Below, piece after piece: positions 7,161 through 15,911 of a DNA stretch of 64,000 nt (position 1 is the first letter of the stretch; each line of letters starts with the position of its first letter). Made by a program: the position numbers and the translations under genes. The notes under the pieces were generated by a model. The model searched no databases. It had not been told where the DNA came from and saw only the letters and a program-made list of their open reading frames with translations. The DNA lies in NCBI RefSeq assembly GCF_013141725.1, contig NZ_WHNZ01000022.1, positions 410,975 to 474,974 on the forward strand. The letters run 5' to 3'. This DNA is from Paenibacillus planticolens. GTDB taxonomy: Bacteria > Bacillota > Bacilli > Paenibacillales > NBRC-103111.

Positions 7161-7751
7161 ATGAAACTATCACTCATTCAAGCAGCAGAATATGGGAAGA
7201 CTGATTTCGTAATACAGTGTATTCAAGATGGCGCGGATATCAATGCAAGAGATGAACGAGGACGCACTCCGATTATAGCCGCCACACACGGCAATCGAAT
7301 AGAAACGGTAAAAGCGTTGATTGAAGCAGGAGCAGATATCAACTTACAGGATCATATCTTAGATACTCCCCTCTTATACGCCGGCGCGAACGAATTGCTC
7401 GAAATCGTCAAGTTATTGAACGCCGCCGAAGCAAATCCGACAATAACGAACCGATATGGAGGAACCGCGCTTATTCCGGCATCAGAACGTGGCCATGTTG
7501 ACGTCGTAAAAGAGCTGCTTACCCATTCAAAGGTTCATGTCAATCACATCAACAATCTAGGTTGGACGGCGCTGATGGAAGCGATCGTATTAAGCAGCGG
7601 CGGGCCCAAACATCAACAAATCATCCAACTGCTTATTGAACACGGAGCTGACGTGACGATTCCGGACAAGCACGGGGTTACGCCGCTAGAGCATGCAAGA
7701 GCGCTTCATTTTACAGAGATCGAACGTTTACTGGTGGACGCCGGGGCTTAA
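7161..7751 (+). CDS. ankyrin repeat protein
   Basis: 196 residues made of about five to six ankyrin repeats of roughly 33 residues: typical runs are DGADINARDERGRTPIIAAT, EAGADINLQDHILDTPLLYA, NRYGGTALIPASERGHVDVV and EHGADVTIPDKHGVTPLEHA. Ankyrin repeats bind other proteins; a partner cannot be named. No signal peptide is seen, so it is likely cytoplasmic. The start is ambiguous: two GTG codons at 7149-7154 are in frame before the ATG at 7161; AGTGGTG six bases before the ATG makes it the better choice. It is followed after 38 bases by the amidohydrolase gene, probably in the same transcript. Confidence 0.85.
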   Translation: MKLSLIQAAEYGKTDFVIQCIQDGADINARDERGRTPIIAATHGNRIETVKALIEAGADINLQDHILDTPLLYAGANELLEIVKLLNAAEANPTITNRYGGTALIPASERGHVDVVKELLTHSKVHVNHINNLGWTALMEAIVLSSGGPKHQQIIQLLIEHGADVTIPDKHGVTPLEHARALHFTEIERLLVDAGA

Positions 7752-7789
7752 CGAGGATTTCCTATTTCATTGAAAAAGGAAGGGATAAC

Positions 7790-9013
7790 ATGTTGAATAC
7801 TTCATATTGGTTAACGAATGTACGGCTAGAACAGGGTTATGCCACGGAAAACGGACAAGTGGTTGGTACGCACACGAAGATTTGTCACGTTCGGATTGAA
7901 GGCGGCGCTATTGCCGAAGTGATTGGAAATGAGTCGAAGCTGCCAAGCCATCTTCCCAAATACGACTGCAAAGAGAGGCTGATGCTCCCTTCTTTCGAAG
8001 AGGCGCATATCCATTTGGATAAAACGTATTACGATGGGCCGTGGAAAGCAGTGGAGAAAGTGTCCAGCATCTTCGAACGGATTGAGGAAGAAAAAAGATT
8101 ATTGCCTAAATTGCTGCCCCTGGCGAGACAACAAGCGGAGAGCATTTTGACGCTTATCCAAAAGTTTGGCGCGACTCATGTGCGAAGCCATTGCAATATC
8201 GAGCCTGTCAGCGGGCTGCATCGATTAGAGGCAACCTTGCAAGCGCTGGACACTTTCTCCGGCAAACTATCATCGGAAATCGTAGCTTTCCCGCAGCATG
8301 GACTACTCCGGTCGGATTCTGTGCAATTGGTCAAGCAATCTCTGACTGAAGGGGCAACCCATGTTGGCGGTGTAGATCCATTTTCGGTGGACGGGGATAT
8401 TGAAAAATCACTGCAGACGATGGTGGAGCTTGCTGTCATGAACAAGGCAGGCATCGATCTTCACTTGCACGATGGCAATGAAGTAGGGAAGCAAACTTTG
8501 CTGCGGCTTGCTGATCTGACGGAAGAAGCCGGATTGCAAGGCAAGGTGACCGTTAGCCACGCGTTCTGGTTCGCAAGCGCTCCGCAGCAAGAGACCTATG
8601 AAATGGCTGAACGGATGTCTTCACTTGGCATGACGATTGCATCTACGGTGCCGATCGGCAGAACAATGATGCCGCTTCCGATGCTGTTTAACAAAGGCGT
8701 TAACGTGAAATTAGCAACAGACAGTCTGACAGATCACTGGTCTCCTTTCGGAAATGGCGATCAATTGGATAAGGCCGGACGGTTCGCAGAATTATATGGG
8801 TATACCGACGAATGGTCGTTGTCTCAGTCCCTCGGATTCATTACCGGCGGAATAACGCCGCTTGATCGTCAAGGGAAACAAGTATGGCCGAAAGTCGGAG
8901 ACGCTGCCAGCTTTGTGCTCCTTCCTGCCAGCTGTTCGGCAGAAGCCGTTGCGCGAAGATCGGAGCGTCAAGCCGTTTGGTATAAGGGCTGCCTTGTAAG
9001 CGGCTCGCTGTAA
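7790..9013 (+). CDS. amidohydrolase, cytosine-deaminase-like metal-dependent hydrolase
   Basis: 407 residues of the amidohydrolase superfamily closest in pattern to CodA. Metal and catalytic motifs appear in order: EEAHIHLDKTYY (HxH), IDLHLHDG, TVSHAFWF (His), and NVKLATDSLTDHWSPFG (Asp). Such enzymes hydrolyse C-N bonds of cyclic amides or deaminate heterocycles; the CodA HCDE motif is replaced by HLHDGNE, so cytosine itself is not certain as substrate. AGGAAGGG lies five bases before the ATG. It follows the ankyrin gene in an apparent two-gene unit opposite a LysR regulator. Confidence 0.85.
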   Translation: MLNTSYWLTNVRLEQGYATENGQVVGTHTKICHVRIEGGAIAEVIGNESKLPSHLPKYDCKERLMLPSFEEAHIHLDKTYYDGPWKAVEKVSSIFERIEEEKRLLPKLLPLARQQAESILTLIQKFGATHVRSHCNIEPVSGLHRLEATLQALDTFSGKLSSEIVAFPQHGLLRSDSVQLVKQSLTEGATHVGGVDPFSVDGDIEKSLQTMVELAVMNKAGIDLHLHDGNEVGKQTLLRLADLTEEAGLQGKVTVSHAFWFASAPQQETYEMAERMSSLGMTIASTVPIGRTMMPLPMLFNKGVNVKLATDSLTDHWSPFGNGDQLDKAGRFAELYGYTDEWSLSQSLGFITGGITPLDRQGKQVWPKVGDAASFVLLPASCSAEAVARRSERQAVWYKGCLVSGSL

Positions 9014-9148
9014 ATCTAAGCAAAATTTGAAAAAGCCACCTAAAAGTACACTTTTACATGAAAAAAATCTAAAAACATAAAATAATTCCTGTTCTCTCTC
9101 CAATAAATATGATAGATTGAATGTATCATCCATTGGAGGTATATCAAA

Positions 9149-9370
9149 TTGAAACCAGTCACCGAGAAGCTCATAAAGCAGCATCAGCACTATTTGTCTG
9201 ATAACCCCAATGAACTTAAGAAGTATGGTTCAATCTATGATCATATGCTCTATTACTTCACAAGCGTGCTAGGAATTGAAGAACAGCAAGCTTTGCTGCA
9301 TATACAAGATTTCAAATCCGATCTTTCCTGTGATGTACTTCAGAACGTCGTGCAAGCTAAAGTAAACTGA
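9149..9370 (+). CDS. small protein of unknown function (73 aa)
   Basis: Not recognised. It starts at TTG with GGAGG nine bases upstream, and begins MKPVTEKLIKQHQHYLSDNP. It is soluble, mostly helical in look, with two Cys-free halves and the central stretch YGSIYDHMLYYFTSVLGI. A -10-like TATGAT lies upstream near 9109. An intrinsic terminator at 9448-9478 follows, so it is probably monocistronic. Confidence 0.65.
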   Translation: MKPVTEKLIKQHQHYLSDNPNELKKYGSIYDHMLYYFTSVLGIEEQQALLHIQDFKSDLSCDVLQNVVQAKVN

Positions 9371-9447
9371 CCCATGAATGCGGTTACTGAAATGGGGAAA
9401 TGATCAGAGCAAGATGCCGCAGGCATAAGCGTGCTTTCGGCTGCCGG

Positions 9448-9478
9448 TCCCTTGAGGTTAAGCCTCAAGGGATTTTTT
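9448..9478 (+). terminator. intrinsic terminator
   Basis: Perfect stem TCCCTTGAGG (9448-9457) and CCTCAAGGGA (9463-9472), loop TTAAG, then six T. It ends the 73-aa gene unit and lies before the TerD-vWA start at 9530, which rules out the longer upstream reading of that gene. Confidence 0.92.
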
Positions 9479-9529
9479 GCATCTCCGGTCGTCTTCACAT
9501 CCCAAACTAGAAAAATGGAGTTGCGAGCG

Positions 9530-10792
9530 ATGAATCTTTTAAAAGGCCAAAAAGTAGATATTACAAAAGGAACCAGCCTGTCCACTCTCCGTTTGCAGTT
9601 CGGATGGACGTTTACTAAACCCGGGATGAGCATCGACGCTGCTTGCTTTATGCTCTCGAACCAGAGCCTCTGCGAGCGGGATGAGGATTTTATTTTTTAC
9701 GGTAACCCGCTAAGCCAGGACGGTGCTGTGAGTCATCTTCCCCTGCATGGGGCCGATAAAGAAGCCATCCAAATTGTTCTGCCCAAAATACCCGAGAGAA
9801 CAGCCAAAATCGCCTTTTCCGTAACGATTCATGAAGGCGAGAAACTTGGATACACGATGAAGGATGCAGGCAGCTTATATGTGCGGATGTTGAATGGGGA
9901 TAACGGCCAAGAACTGTTCCGCTTTGACTATGGATCGGATTTGACGAAAGAAACAGCCGTTGTTGCCGGGGAATTGTACAAGCATCAAGGGGAATGGAAA
10001 TTCAATGCAATCGGCAGTGGTTTTCATGGCGGTTTAGCTGCTCTATGCACAAGCTTCAGTCTTGAGATTGAAGAAGATGCTGAACCGGAGGCAGCAGCCG
10101 CAATGGAAGCTGTCTCTCCTCTTGCTCCGATTGATTTACGCAAAAAAATCGTCCAAATGGCTTTGGAAAAGAAACAACTGACCAGTGTCATGGCTAGAGT
10201 TGGCTTAGTGTTGGATATCACCGGTTCCATGCATGCTCTATACAAAAACGGAACCGTCCAGGAAGTCGTCGAACGCATCCTCGCTGTCGCTTGTAAATTT
10301 GACGATAACGGGGCGCTGGATGTTTGGGTCTATGATAACGACTTTAGCCGGTTGCCCCCCGCTACGGAAAATAATTTTGACCGGTATGTTCAGAAGCATG
10401 TGATGAATAATAAGGATATCCATAAACTTGGCCGAAATAACGAGCCGCCGGTTATGATGGACGTAATTCGCAAATATACAGTGGAAGAAGACTCGCCTCT
10501 CCCCGTTTTCTTAGTCTTTATCAACGACGGAGGCGTCGTAAAGCCAATCAAAAAAGTCATCATTGATTCCGCCGTTCAGCCAATATTTTGGCAGTTCGTA
10601 GGAATCGGCAATTCCGACTTTGAAGTACTGAAACAGCTGGATACGATGGAAGGCCGCCTAGTCGACAACGCGAATTTTATACATATCAAGGATATTGCCT
10701 CAATCTCAGATGAACAGCTTTATCATCTCCTGTTGAATGAATTCCCGGTCTGGCTGAAAGAAGCTGCGAATAAACGAATTATCCGGAAATAA
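9530..10792 (+). CDS. TerD domain plus von Willebrand factor A protein (TerF-like)
   Basis: 420 residues. Residues 1-180 form a TerD/stress-response calcium-binding domain (MNLLKGQKVDITKGTSL, then the IEEGEKLGYTMKDAGSLYVRM-like region). Residues about 220-400 form a vWA domain with the MIDAS start DITGSMHAL and the later VFINDGG. The TerD-vWA combination matches TerF of tellurite and stress-resistance clusters, but no terB, terC or terD gene lies nearby, so it stands alone here. The start at 9530 is supported by GGAG nine bases upstream. A NAD(P)-binding protein gene follows 30 bases later on the same strand. Role: unknown stress-related; tellurite resistance is not shown. Confidence 0.85.
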   Translation: MNLLKGQKVDITKGTSLSTLRLQFGWTFTKPGMSIDAACFMLSNQSLCERDEDFIFYGNPLSQDGAVSHLPLHGADKEAIQIVLPKIPERTAKIAFSVTIHEGEKLGYTMKDAGSLYVRMLNGDNGQELFRFDYGSDLTKETAVVAGELYKHQGEWKFNAIGSGFHGGLAALCTSFSLEIEEDAEPEAAAAMEAVSPLAPIDLRKKIVQMALEKKQLTSVMARVGLVLDITGSMHALYKNGTVQEVVERILAVACKFDDNGALDVWVYDNDFSRLPPATENNFDRYVQKHVMNNKDIHKLGRNNEPPVMMDVIRKYTVEEDSPLPVFLVFINDGGVVKPIKKVIIDSAVQPIFWQFVGIGNSDFEVLKQLDTMEGRLVDNANFIHIKDIASISDEQLYHLLLNEFPVWLKEAANKRIIRK

Positions 10793-10822
10793 TAGAGTTC
10801 TATAAGGAAGGTGTGACTACTA

Positions 10823-11482
10823 ATGAACGTTCTTTTATTCGGAGCAACCGGCATGGTCGGACAAAGTGTGCTTCGTGAATGTCTTCTTGATCCCCAGGTG
10901 AAGACCGTCTTAACGATCGGCCGGAATGCAACGGGGCAAAGCCATCCAAAATTACGCGAGCTCGTACACGCGAATCTGCAGGATTTATCGGCCATTGCGG
11001 GCGATCTTTCCGGTTATGACGCTTGTTTCTTCTGTCTGGGCGTTTCTTCTGCCGGCATGAGCGAAGAGAAATATAAGGCGATTACCTATGATATTACCTT
11101 GAGTGTGGCAGAGACTTTGGTGAAGTTGAACCCTGGCATGACATTTACCTATGTATCCGGGGCAGGCACGGACAGCTCTGAGAAAGGCCGCAGCATGTGG
11201 GCGCGTGTTAAGGGCAAAACAGAAAATGATTTGCTTAAATTGCCTTTTAAAGCGGCCTATATGTTCCGCCCGGGAGGCATTCTGCCCCTGCATGGCGTCA
11301 AATCCAAGACAAAGCTGTATCAGGCTGTCTATATCATCATGAAACCCTTTTACCCTGTGCTGGAAAAATGGTTCCCGAATTCAATCACTACTTCGGAAAA
11401 AGTCGGCCGCGCGATGATCAAAGTCGCTCTGGACGGCTATGCCAAACCGACTATTGAAAGCAGCGATCTCAATCACTTTTGA
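10823..11482 (+). CDS. NAD(P)-binding Rossmann-fold protein, atypical SDR/HTATIP2-like
   Basis: 219 residues. The N-terminal MNVLLFGATGMVGQSVL carries the GxxGxxG dinucleotide motif. Further blocks are DACFFCLGVSSAG, TYVSGAGTDSSEKG and MFRPGGILPLHG, typical of the short NAD(P)H-binding epimerase-like proteins near human HTATIP2. The substrate is unknown. AAGGAAGGTG precedes the start. It follows the TerD-vWA gene by 30 bases and ends at a terminator, so both probably share a transcript. Confidence 0.82.
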   Translation: MNVLLFGATGMVGQSVLRECLLDPQVKTVLTIGRNATGQSHPKLRELVHANLQDLSAIAGDLSGYDACFFCLGVSSAGMSEEKYKAITYDITLSVAETLVKLNPGMTFTYVSGAGTDSSEKGRSMWARVKGKTENDLLKLPFKAAYMFRPGGILPLHGVKSKTKLYQAVYIIMKPFYPVLEKWFPNSITTSEKVGRAMIKVALDGYAKPTIESSDLNHF

Positions 11483-11489
11483 AAGAAAA

Positions 11490-11514
11490 AAAGGACTCCT
11501 CGCGGAGTCCTTTT
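11490..11514 (+). terminator. intrinsic terminator
   Basis: AAGGACTCC and GGAGTCCTT around TCGC with a short T tract, eight bases after the preceding stop. Confidence 0.85.
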
Positions 11515-11774
11515 CGACGGTGACAAATTGATGGTACTTTTTGCCTTGAACCATACTTGGCTCGGTTAACTACCTCATCACATTCGTGCAGTACTAGACT
11601 ACATTAACTGTTCTGCGGCACATCTCCTCGCTTCTAGGCAGATTCAAAAACAACTTCCCCGGCATTTTTCGTATACATTGTATGCGACACAACACCTCTC
11701 TGAATCACCGTCGAAATTTAGTATGTCCGATCTTGGGCATGTTATACATAGCTCACCCCCAGCGGATAAAAAGT
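11515..11774. other. 260-bp intergenic stretch, no gene seen
   Basis: No convincing ORF with a ribosome binding site. A near-palindrome GTATACATTGTATGC lies around 11670-11684. TTTCGACGGTGA (11512-11523) and TCACCGTCGAAA (11705-11716) are perfect reverse complements 181 bases apart; such a pair is expected by chance about once in a window this size. Confidence 0.5.
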
Positions 11775-11814
11775 TTGACGAAAGTAATTGCTAGGAATAT
11801 AATTGCTATAGCAA
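11775..11814 (+). promoter_or_regulatory. marR promoter with overlapping palindromic operator
   Basis: TTGACG (11775-11780), 17 bases, TATAAT (11798-11803). The palindrome TTGCTATAGCAA (11803-11814) begins at the last base of the -10 and covers the expected transcription start, the usual place for an autorepressor site of a MarR protein. The half-motif AATTGCTA also appears at 11786-11793 in the spacer. Confidence 0.75.
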
Positions 11815-11840
11815 CTAATTTTCAGGAGGGGGTGTTTGAC

Positions 11841-12290
11841 ATGAAGCTGGAGCATTCTTTGGGATTTATTTTGAATCATGCCGGGCGTCGAATGACACAG
11901 CTTTTGAGCCATCGCTTCCAGCCCTATGATATGACGACTGAACAATGGGTCGTACTGAATCGTCTAGCGTGCGAGGACGGCATTACACAGAAACTGCTCG
12001 CTATTCGGGCGGAAAAGGATCAAACGAACATTACCCGCATTCTCGACCAATTGGAGCGCAAAGGCATGGTTGAACGCCGGGCTAATGAGCAGGATCGCCG
12101 ATCCTTTCTTACGTTCATTACGGATCAGGGAAGAGCTATGAACGGCATCCTGACCCCTATTGAACAGGAGGTTATCACCTCGCTGCTAGGCGACTTCACC
12201 GAAGCTGAGGCGTCCCTATTAAAGGAGCTGCTCGTACGAATCACCCAAGAAGCCAATGCTCGCATCAAGGAAGTGGAGGAATCACCGTGA
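11841..12290 (+). CDS. MarR-family transcriptional regulator
   Basis: 149 residues. The winged helix-turn-helix region is clear: TTEQWVVLNRLACEDGITQKLL, DQTNITRILDQLERKGMVERR and the wing ANEQDRRSFLTFITDQGRAM. MarR proteins bind palindromes as dimers and respond to small phenolic or drug ligands. The start is set by AGGAGGGGG eleven bases before the ATG; the longer frame from 11682 would run through the promoter. The MFS transporter gene overlaps its end by four bases, so both are cotranscribed and the transporter is the likely target, with autoregulation through the palindrome at 11803. Confidence 0.92.
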   Translation: MKLEHSLGFILNHAGRRMTQLLSHRFQPYDMTTEQWVVLNRLACEDGITQKLLAIRAEKDQTNITRILDQLERKGMVERRANEQDRRSFLTFITDQGRAMNGILTPIEQEVITSLLGDFTEAEASLLKELLVRITQEANARIKEVEESP

Positions 12291-13492
12291 ACACCGATAC
12301 CGATCAGAAATTGTGGAACCGCGATTTTGTTGCTGTATGTCTCAGCAGCTTTTTTTTATTCATGACATTTTATATTCTAGCCGTAACACTTCCTATCTTT
12401 GTCACCGATACCCTGCATGGCGGACAGCAGCAAATCGGACTCGTCATGACCGTCTTTATTATTTCAACCGTCATTTTACGGCCGTTAACAGGGAAATGGA
12501 TGGACGAATGGAACAGAAAGAAAATTATTTCTTTTGCGCTTGCCCTCTTTATGATTTGTACCGCGATGTATCCGTTCATCCATCAATATGCTATCCTTCT
12601 CGGCGTGCGGTTTCTCCATGGCATTGGCTTCGGGATGGCGACAACGGCCGCCGGGGCGGTCGCTATTGACCTCGTGCCAGACCGGCGCAAGGGCGAAGGA
12701 ATCGGCTATTTCAGTCTTTTCATGAGCTTAGCGATGGTTGTCGGGCCGTTTCTCGGCTTAACGATTATGCAATCCCACAATAATGCTCTGCTGTTTGGCA
12801 TATGTATTGTGTTCTCCGTGCTCTCCCTCTTATTCGGGCTGTCTCTCCGTATTCCGCAGCGCGTCGTCCTGTCTTCGGTGAAACCGGAAAAAGGCTGGAG
12901 AAAATTCGTCGAGCCGCGGTCGATCCCGATTTCTTTGGCAGGCAGTGTGCTCGCTTTCTCATATGGAGCCATCACAACGTTTCTATCCGTATATGCCAAA
13001 GCGAACGGACTGGAGAGCTATGCGAGCTATTTCTTCATGGTGTTCGCTTTGATGATTGTCATTTCCAGACCTTTTACAGGCAAATGGTTCGATCGTTCGG
13101 GGCCAAACGGATTGGTCTATCCGGGCGTTATTCTGTTCACCGCAGGCATGATTGCTCTTAGCCTGACATCTTCGCCCGTTCCATTTCTGGTTGCTGGCGG
13201 TATGCTTGGACTTGGGTTCGGTGCAATGCTTCCGAGCTTCCAAACGATCGCCATTCAAGCGGCGCCCGCTCACCGCAGGGGGCTTGCCACAGGTACGTAC
13301 TTCTTGCTGTTCGACACAGGCTATGGAATCGGATCCTATGTGCTCGGCGTTGTAGCATCCAAAACAAATTACCACACGATGTATCTTGTTGCGGGCATCG
13401 TTGTCGCATGTTCGGCTCTGTTGTACTATGGATTGCATCACCGGAAATCATCAGTGGCACTTAAGCCCAGCCCCGCCGCGACCATGAAATAA
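12287..13492 (+). CDS. MFS transporter (drug efflux type)
   Basis: 401 residues with about 12 hydrophobic segments and the MFS loop motif between segments 2 and 3 (RPLTGKWMDEWNRKKII). The mid-protein VPDRRKGEGIGYFSLFMSLAM block is common in efflux MFS proteins of the YfmO/YwoG kind. It starts at GTG overlapping the marR stop, with AGTGGAGG upstream. Coupling to a MarR regulator suggests export of a toxic compound; the compound is unknown. An intrinsic terminator follows. Confidence 0.9.
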   Translation: MNTDTDQKLWNRDFVAVCLSSFFLFMTFYILAVTLPIFVTDTLHGGQQQIGLVMTVFIISTVILRPLTGKWMDEWNRKKIISFALALFMICTAMYPFIHQYAILLGVRFLHGIGFGMATTAAGAVAIDLVPDRRKGEGIGYFSLFMSLAMVVGPFLGLTIMQSHNNALLFGICIVFSVLSLLFGLSLRIPQRVVLSSVKPEKGWRKFVEPRSIPISLAGSVLAFSYGAITTFLSVYAKANGLESYASYFFMVFALMIVISRPFTGKWFDRSGPNGLVYPGVILFTAGMIALSLTSSPVPFLVAGGMLGLGFGAMLPSFQTIAIQAAPAHRRGLATGTYFLLFDTGYGIGSYVLGVVASKTNYHTMYLVAGIVVACSALLYYGLHHRKSSVALKPSPAATMK

Positions 13493-13494
13493 TG

Positions 13495-13546
13495 AAATGC
13501 CGTAACTTTCAAGCACTCGGGTGCTAGGAGGGTTGCGGCATTTTTT
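13495..13546 (+). terminator. intrinsic terminator after the MFS gene
   Basis: AAATGCCG and CGGCATTT outer arms with an inner GCAC/GTGC hairpin, then six T (13541-13546). Confidence 0.85.
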
Positions 13547-13568
13547 CATATCTCGATAACGATAGCGA

Positions 13569-13597
13569 TTGACATTAAAATTCAGGGATGATATAAA
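13569..13597 (+). promoter_or_regulatory. sigma-A promoter of htpG
   Basis: TTGACA (13569-13574), 17 bases, TATAAA (13592-13597); near-consensus. Confidence 0.85.
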
Positions 13598-13606
13598 AAT
13601 AAGTGT

Positions 13607-13633
13607 ATAGCACTCAAAGGCTTAGAGTGCTAA
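13607..13633 (+). promoter_or_regulatory. CIRCE operator (HrcA binding site) before htpG
   Basis: ATAGCACTC, nine bases, GAGTGCTAA. The CIRCE consensus is TTAGCACTC-N9-GAGTGCTAA, so there is one mismatch in the left arm. It starts about ten bases after the -10, over the expected transcription start, as in groE and dnaK operons. Confidence 0.92.
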
Positions 13634-13687
13634 TCAAATCATTCGGCCCCAAATAATCTTCGTTACCTATTGAAAGGAGATTTATCC

Positions 13688-15565
13688 GTGGAAAAGAAAC
13701 AGTTTCAAGCAGAATCCAAGCGACTATTAGAAATGATGATTAACTCCATTTATACGCAACGAGAAATCTTCTTAAGAGAGCTCATCTCCAATTCCAGCGA
13801 TGCGATCGACAAAATCTATTACAAGGCTTTAACGGACGACTCGTTAGTATTTGACAAAGACAGCTACTTCATTAAAGTCATTGCTGACAAGGCAAACCGC
13901 AAGCTCACCATCCGTGATACAGGGATCGGGATGACCAAGGAAGATCTGGAGAACAACTTGGGAATCATTGCGAAAAGCGGATCGCTTGCGTTCAAAAAAG
14001 AAAACGAAGCCAAAGACGGCCACAATATCATCGGGCAGTTCGGCGTAGGCTTCTACTCCGCGTTCATGGTAGCCGATGTTGTAACGGTTACAAGCAAAGC
14101 CCTTGGCAGCGACACGGCTTACAAATGGGAATCGACCGGCGCCGACGGCTACACGATTGAGAAGGCTGAGAAAGATTCCGTAGGAACGGAAATCGTCCTG
14201 CAAATCAAAGCGAACACCGAAGATGACAACTACGACGAATTCTTGGACGAGTATCGTTTGAAAGCGATCATCAAAAAATATTCAGATTTCATCCGTTACC
14301 CGATTAAAATGGACATTGCCGGGAAAAGACTCAAAGAAGGCACTGAAAATGAGTTCGAGGATTATGAAGAAGAGCAGCAGTTGAACAGCATGGTTCCAAT
14401 TTGGAGAAAGAACAAAAGCGAGCTGACGCCTGAGGACTATGAGAAGTTCTACCATGAGAAGCATTACGGCTTCGACAAGCCGCTTAAGCATATACATGTT
14501 AGCGCGGACGGCGCTGTCGTCTACCAAGCGATTCTCTTTATTCCGGAAAATATGCCTTTCGACTATTATTCCAAGGAATATGAAAAAGGCTTAGAGTTGT
14601 ATGCCAACGGCGTTTTGATTATGAACAAATGTGCGGACCTGCTTCCGGACTACTTCAGTTTCGTGAAAGGGATGGTCGATTCCGAAAGCCTGTCTCTCAA
14701 CATTTCCAGAGAGATGCTGCAGCATGACCGTCAATTAAAACTGATCGCCAAAAACATTCAAAGCAAAATTAAAGGCCAGCTTCAATCCATGCTCAAGGAT
14801 GAAAGAGACAAATATGAGCTCTTCTATAAATCGTTCGGCCGTCAGCTGAAATTCGGCGTCTACAGCGATTATGGCACACATAAAGAAGTTCTGCAGGATC
14901 TGCTCATGTTCCACTCTTCCAAGGAGAAGAAGCTGGTTACACTCGAAGAGTACATTGCTAGAATGCCGGAAGACCAGAAATATATTTACTATGCTTCCGG
15001 CGAGTCCATGGAACGCATCGATAAGCTTCCGCAAACAGAGCTTGTCACCGATAAAGGCTATGAAATCTTGTACTTCACAGACGATATCGATGAATTCGCG
15101 ATCAAAATGATCATGACCTACAAAGAAAAAGAATTCAAATCCGTTTCCAGCGGCGATCTTGGCATCGAAGCAGACGACAAGTCCGAGAGCGAAGCGGATA
15201 AAAATGACAACAAAGAACTTTTTGACTATATGACAAGCTTGTTGTCCGGAAAAGTCACGAACGTCAAAGCATCCAAACGTCTCAAAAAGCATCCGGTATG
15301 CCTGTCCACAGACGGTGACGTCACGATCGAAATGGAAAAAATCTTGAATGCCATGCCGAATAACCCGAATGTCAAAGCGGAAAAGGTCCTTGAAATCAAT
15401 GTGAACCATGAAGTTTTCGGTTCGCTGAAGGACGCTTTTGAGAAAGATAAAGAGAAGCTCAACCTGTACACAGCTCTCTTGTACAACCAAGCACTCTTAA
15501 TTGAGGGCTTGCCGCTTCAAGATCCGGTAGAATTCACGAACGACATCTGCAAGATTATGGTGTAA
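13688..15565 (+). CDS. htpG: molecular chaperone HtpG (Hsp90)
   Basis: 625 residues, the usual HtpG length. The N-terminal GHKL ATPase domain is clear: [13 protein letters not shown] (Asn of the ATP site), [12 protein letters not shown], and [15 protein letters not shown]; the middle domain holds [19 protein letters not shown] and [14 protein letters not shown]; the C-terminal dimerisation domain ends the protein. It folds and holds client proteins using ATP. The start is GTG at 13688 with AAGGAGA seven bases upstream; the longer reading from 13670 lies over this site. It is monocistronic, under a sigma-A promoter and a CIRCE element, so HrcA repression is likely. Confidence 0.97.
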   Translation: MEKKQFQAESKRLLEMMINSIYTQREIFLRELISNSSDAIDKIYYKALTDDSLVFDKDSYFIKVIADKANRKLTIRDTGIGMTKEDLENNLGIIAKSGSLAFKKENEAKDGHNIIGQFGVGFYSAFMVADVVTVTSKALGSDTAYKWESTGADGYTIEKAEKDSVGTEIVLQIKANTEDDNYDEFLDEYRLKAIIKKYSDFIRYPIKMDIAGKRLKEGTENEFEDYEEEQQLNSMVPIWRKNKSELTPEDYEKFYHEKHYGFDKPLKHIHVSADGAVVYQAILFIPENMPFDYYSKEYEKGLELYANGVLIMNKCADLLPDYFSFVKGMVDSESLSLNISREMLQHDRQLKLIAKNIQSKIKGQLQSMLKDERDKYELFYKSFGRQLKFGVYSDYGTHKEVLQDLLMFHSSKEKKLVTLEEYIARMPEDQKYIYYASGESMERIDKLPQTELVTDKGYEILYFTDDIDEFAIKMIMTYKEKEFKSVSSGDLGIEADDKSESEADKNDNKELFDYMTSLLSGKVTNVKASKRLKKHPVCLSTDGDVTIEMEKILNAMPNNPNVKAEKVLEINVNHEVFGSLKDAFEKDKEKLNLYTALLYNQALLIEGLPLQDPVEFTNDICKIMV

Positions 15566-15585
15566 TCCATCTTCCACTAAGTAAT

Positions 15586-15627
15586 AGAGCACTGCCGCCG
15601 CTTCATAGGCTGCAGTGCCTCTTTGTT
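15586..15627. terminator. hairpin terminator after htpG
   Basis: AGAG-CACTGC pairs with GCAGTG-CCTCT; followed by TTTGTTT on the plus strand. It lies between htpG and the convergent small minus-strand ORF. Confidence 0.6.
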
Positions 15628-15637
15628 TACTACGACA

Positions 15638-15820
15638 TTATGTAGGATCGTCCATTCCGCTCACTGCCTGCACCGTTCTATCCTCACTCCGCTTGCCTAT
15701 ATCCATGTTCGAATACACATAAGCCAACAAACGATCTTGATCAATTCCTAACGAACTGGCTACCTTCATAATATCTAGTTCATATAAAGAGCCTGGGATT
15801 AGATTGGACTTGACGGACAT
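15638..15820 (-). CDS. candidate small protein (60 aa), divergent from the c-di-GMP riboswitch
   Basis: Not recognised. From an ATG at 15820 the frame reads MSVKSNLIPGSLYELDIMKV... and ends GMDDPT. The longer frame up to 15976 would be antisense to the riboswitch and is rejected. The ribosome binding site is weak (AAGGATGG, spacing long to ATG, short to an in-frame TTG). Ungapped, LDIMKVASSLGIDQDRLL resembles LDVEHLVANLHLPESDIL of the 62-aa gene on the other side of the riboswitch, which raises the chance that it is real and related. Confidence 0.45.
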   Translation of the reverse strand: MSVKSNLIPGSLYELDIMKVASSLGIDQDRLLAYVYSNMDIGKRSEDRTVQAVSGMDDPT

Positions 15821-15911
15821 ATGCTTCAACCATCCTTCGAATAGATGTAATAAATGGAACAATTTCGTTAAAATGTGATATAGTTTTCTTACAAGCATTA
15901 ATCGGTACGAC

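Noticed and set aside
7040..7177. N-terminal extension of the LysR protein from 7177
   Set aside because: The extra 46 residues lie before the usual LysR start, cross the divergent promoter region and match no domain.
14735..15490. Open frame of 251 codons on the minus strand
   Set aside because: Antisense to htpG with Phe- and Val-rich shadow composition.
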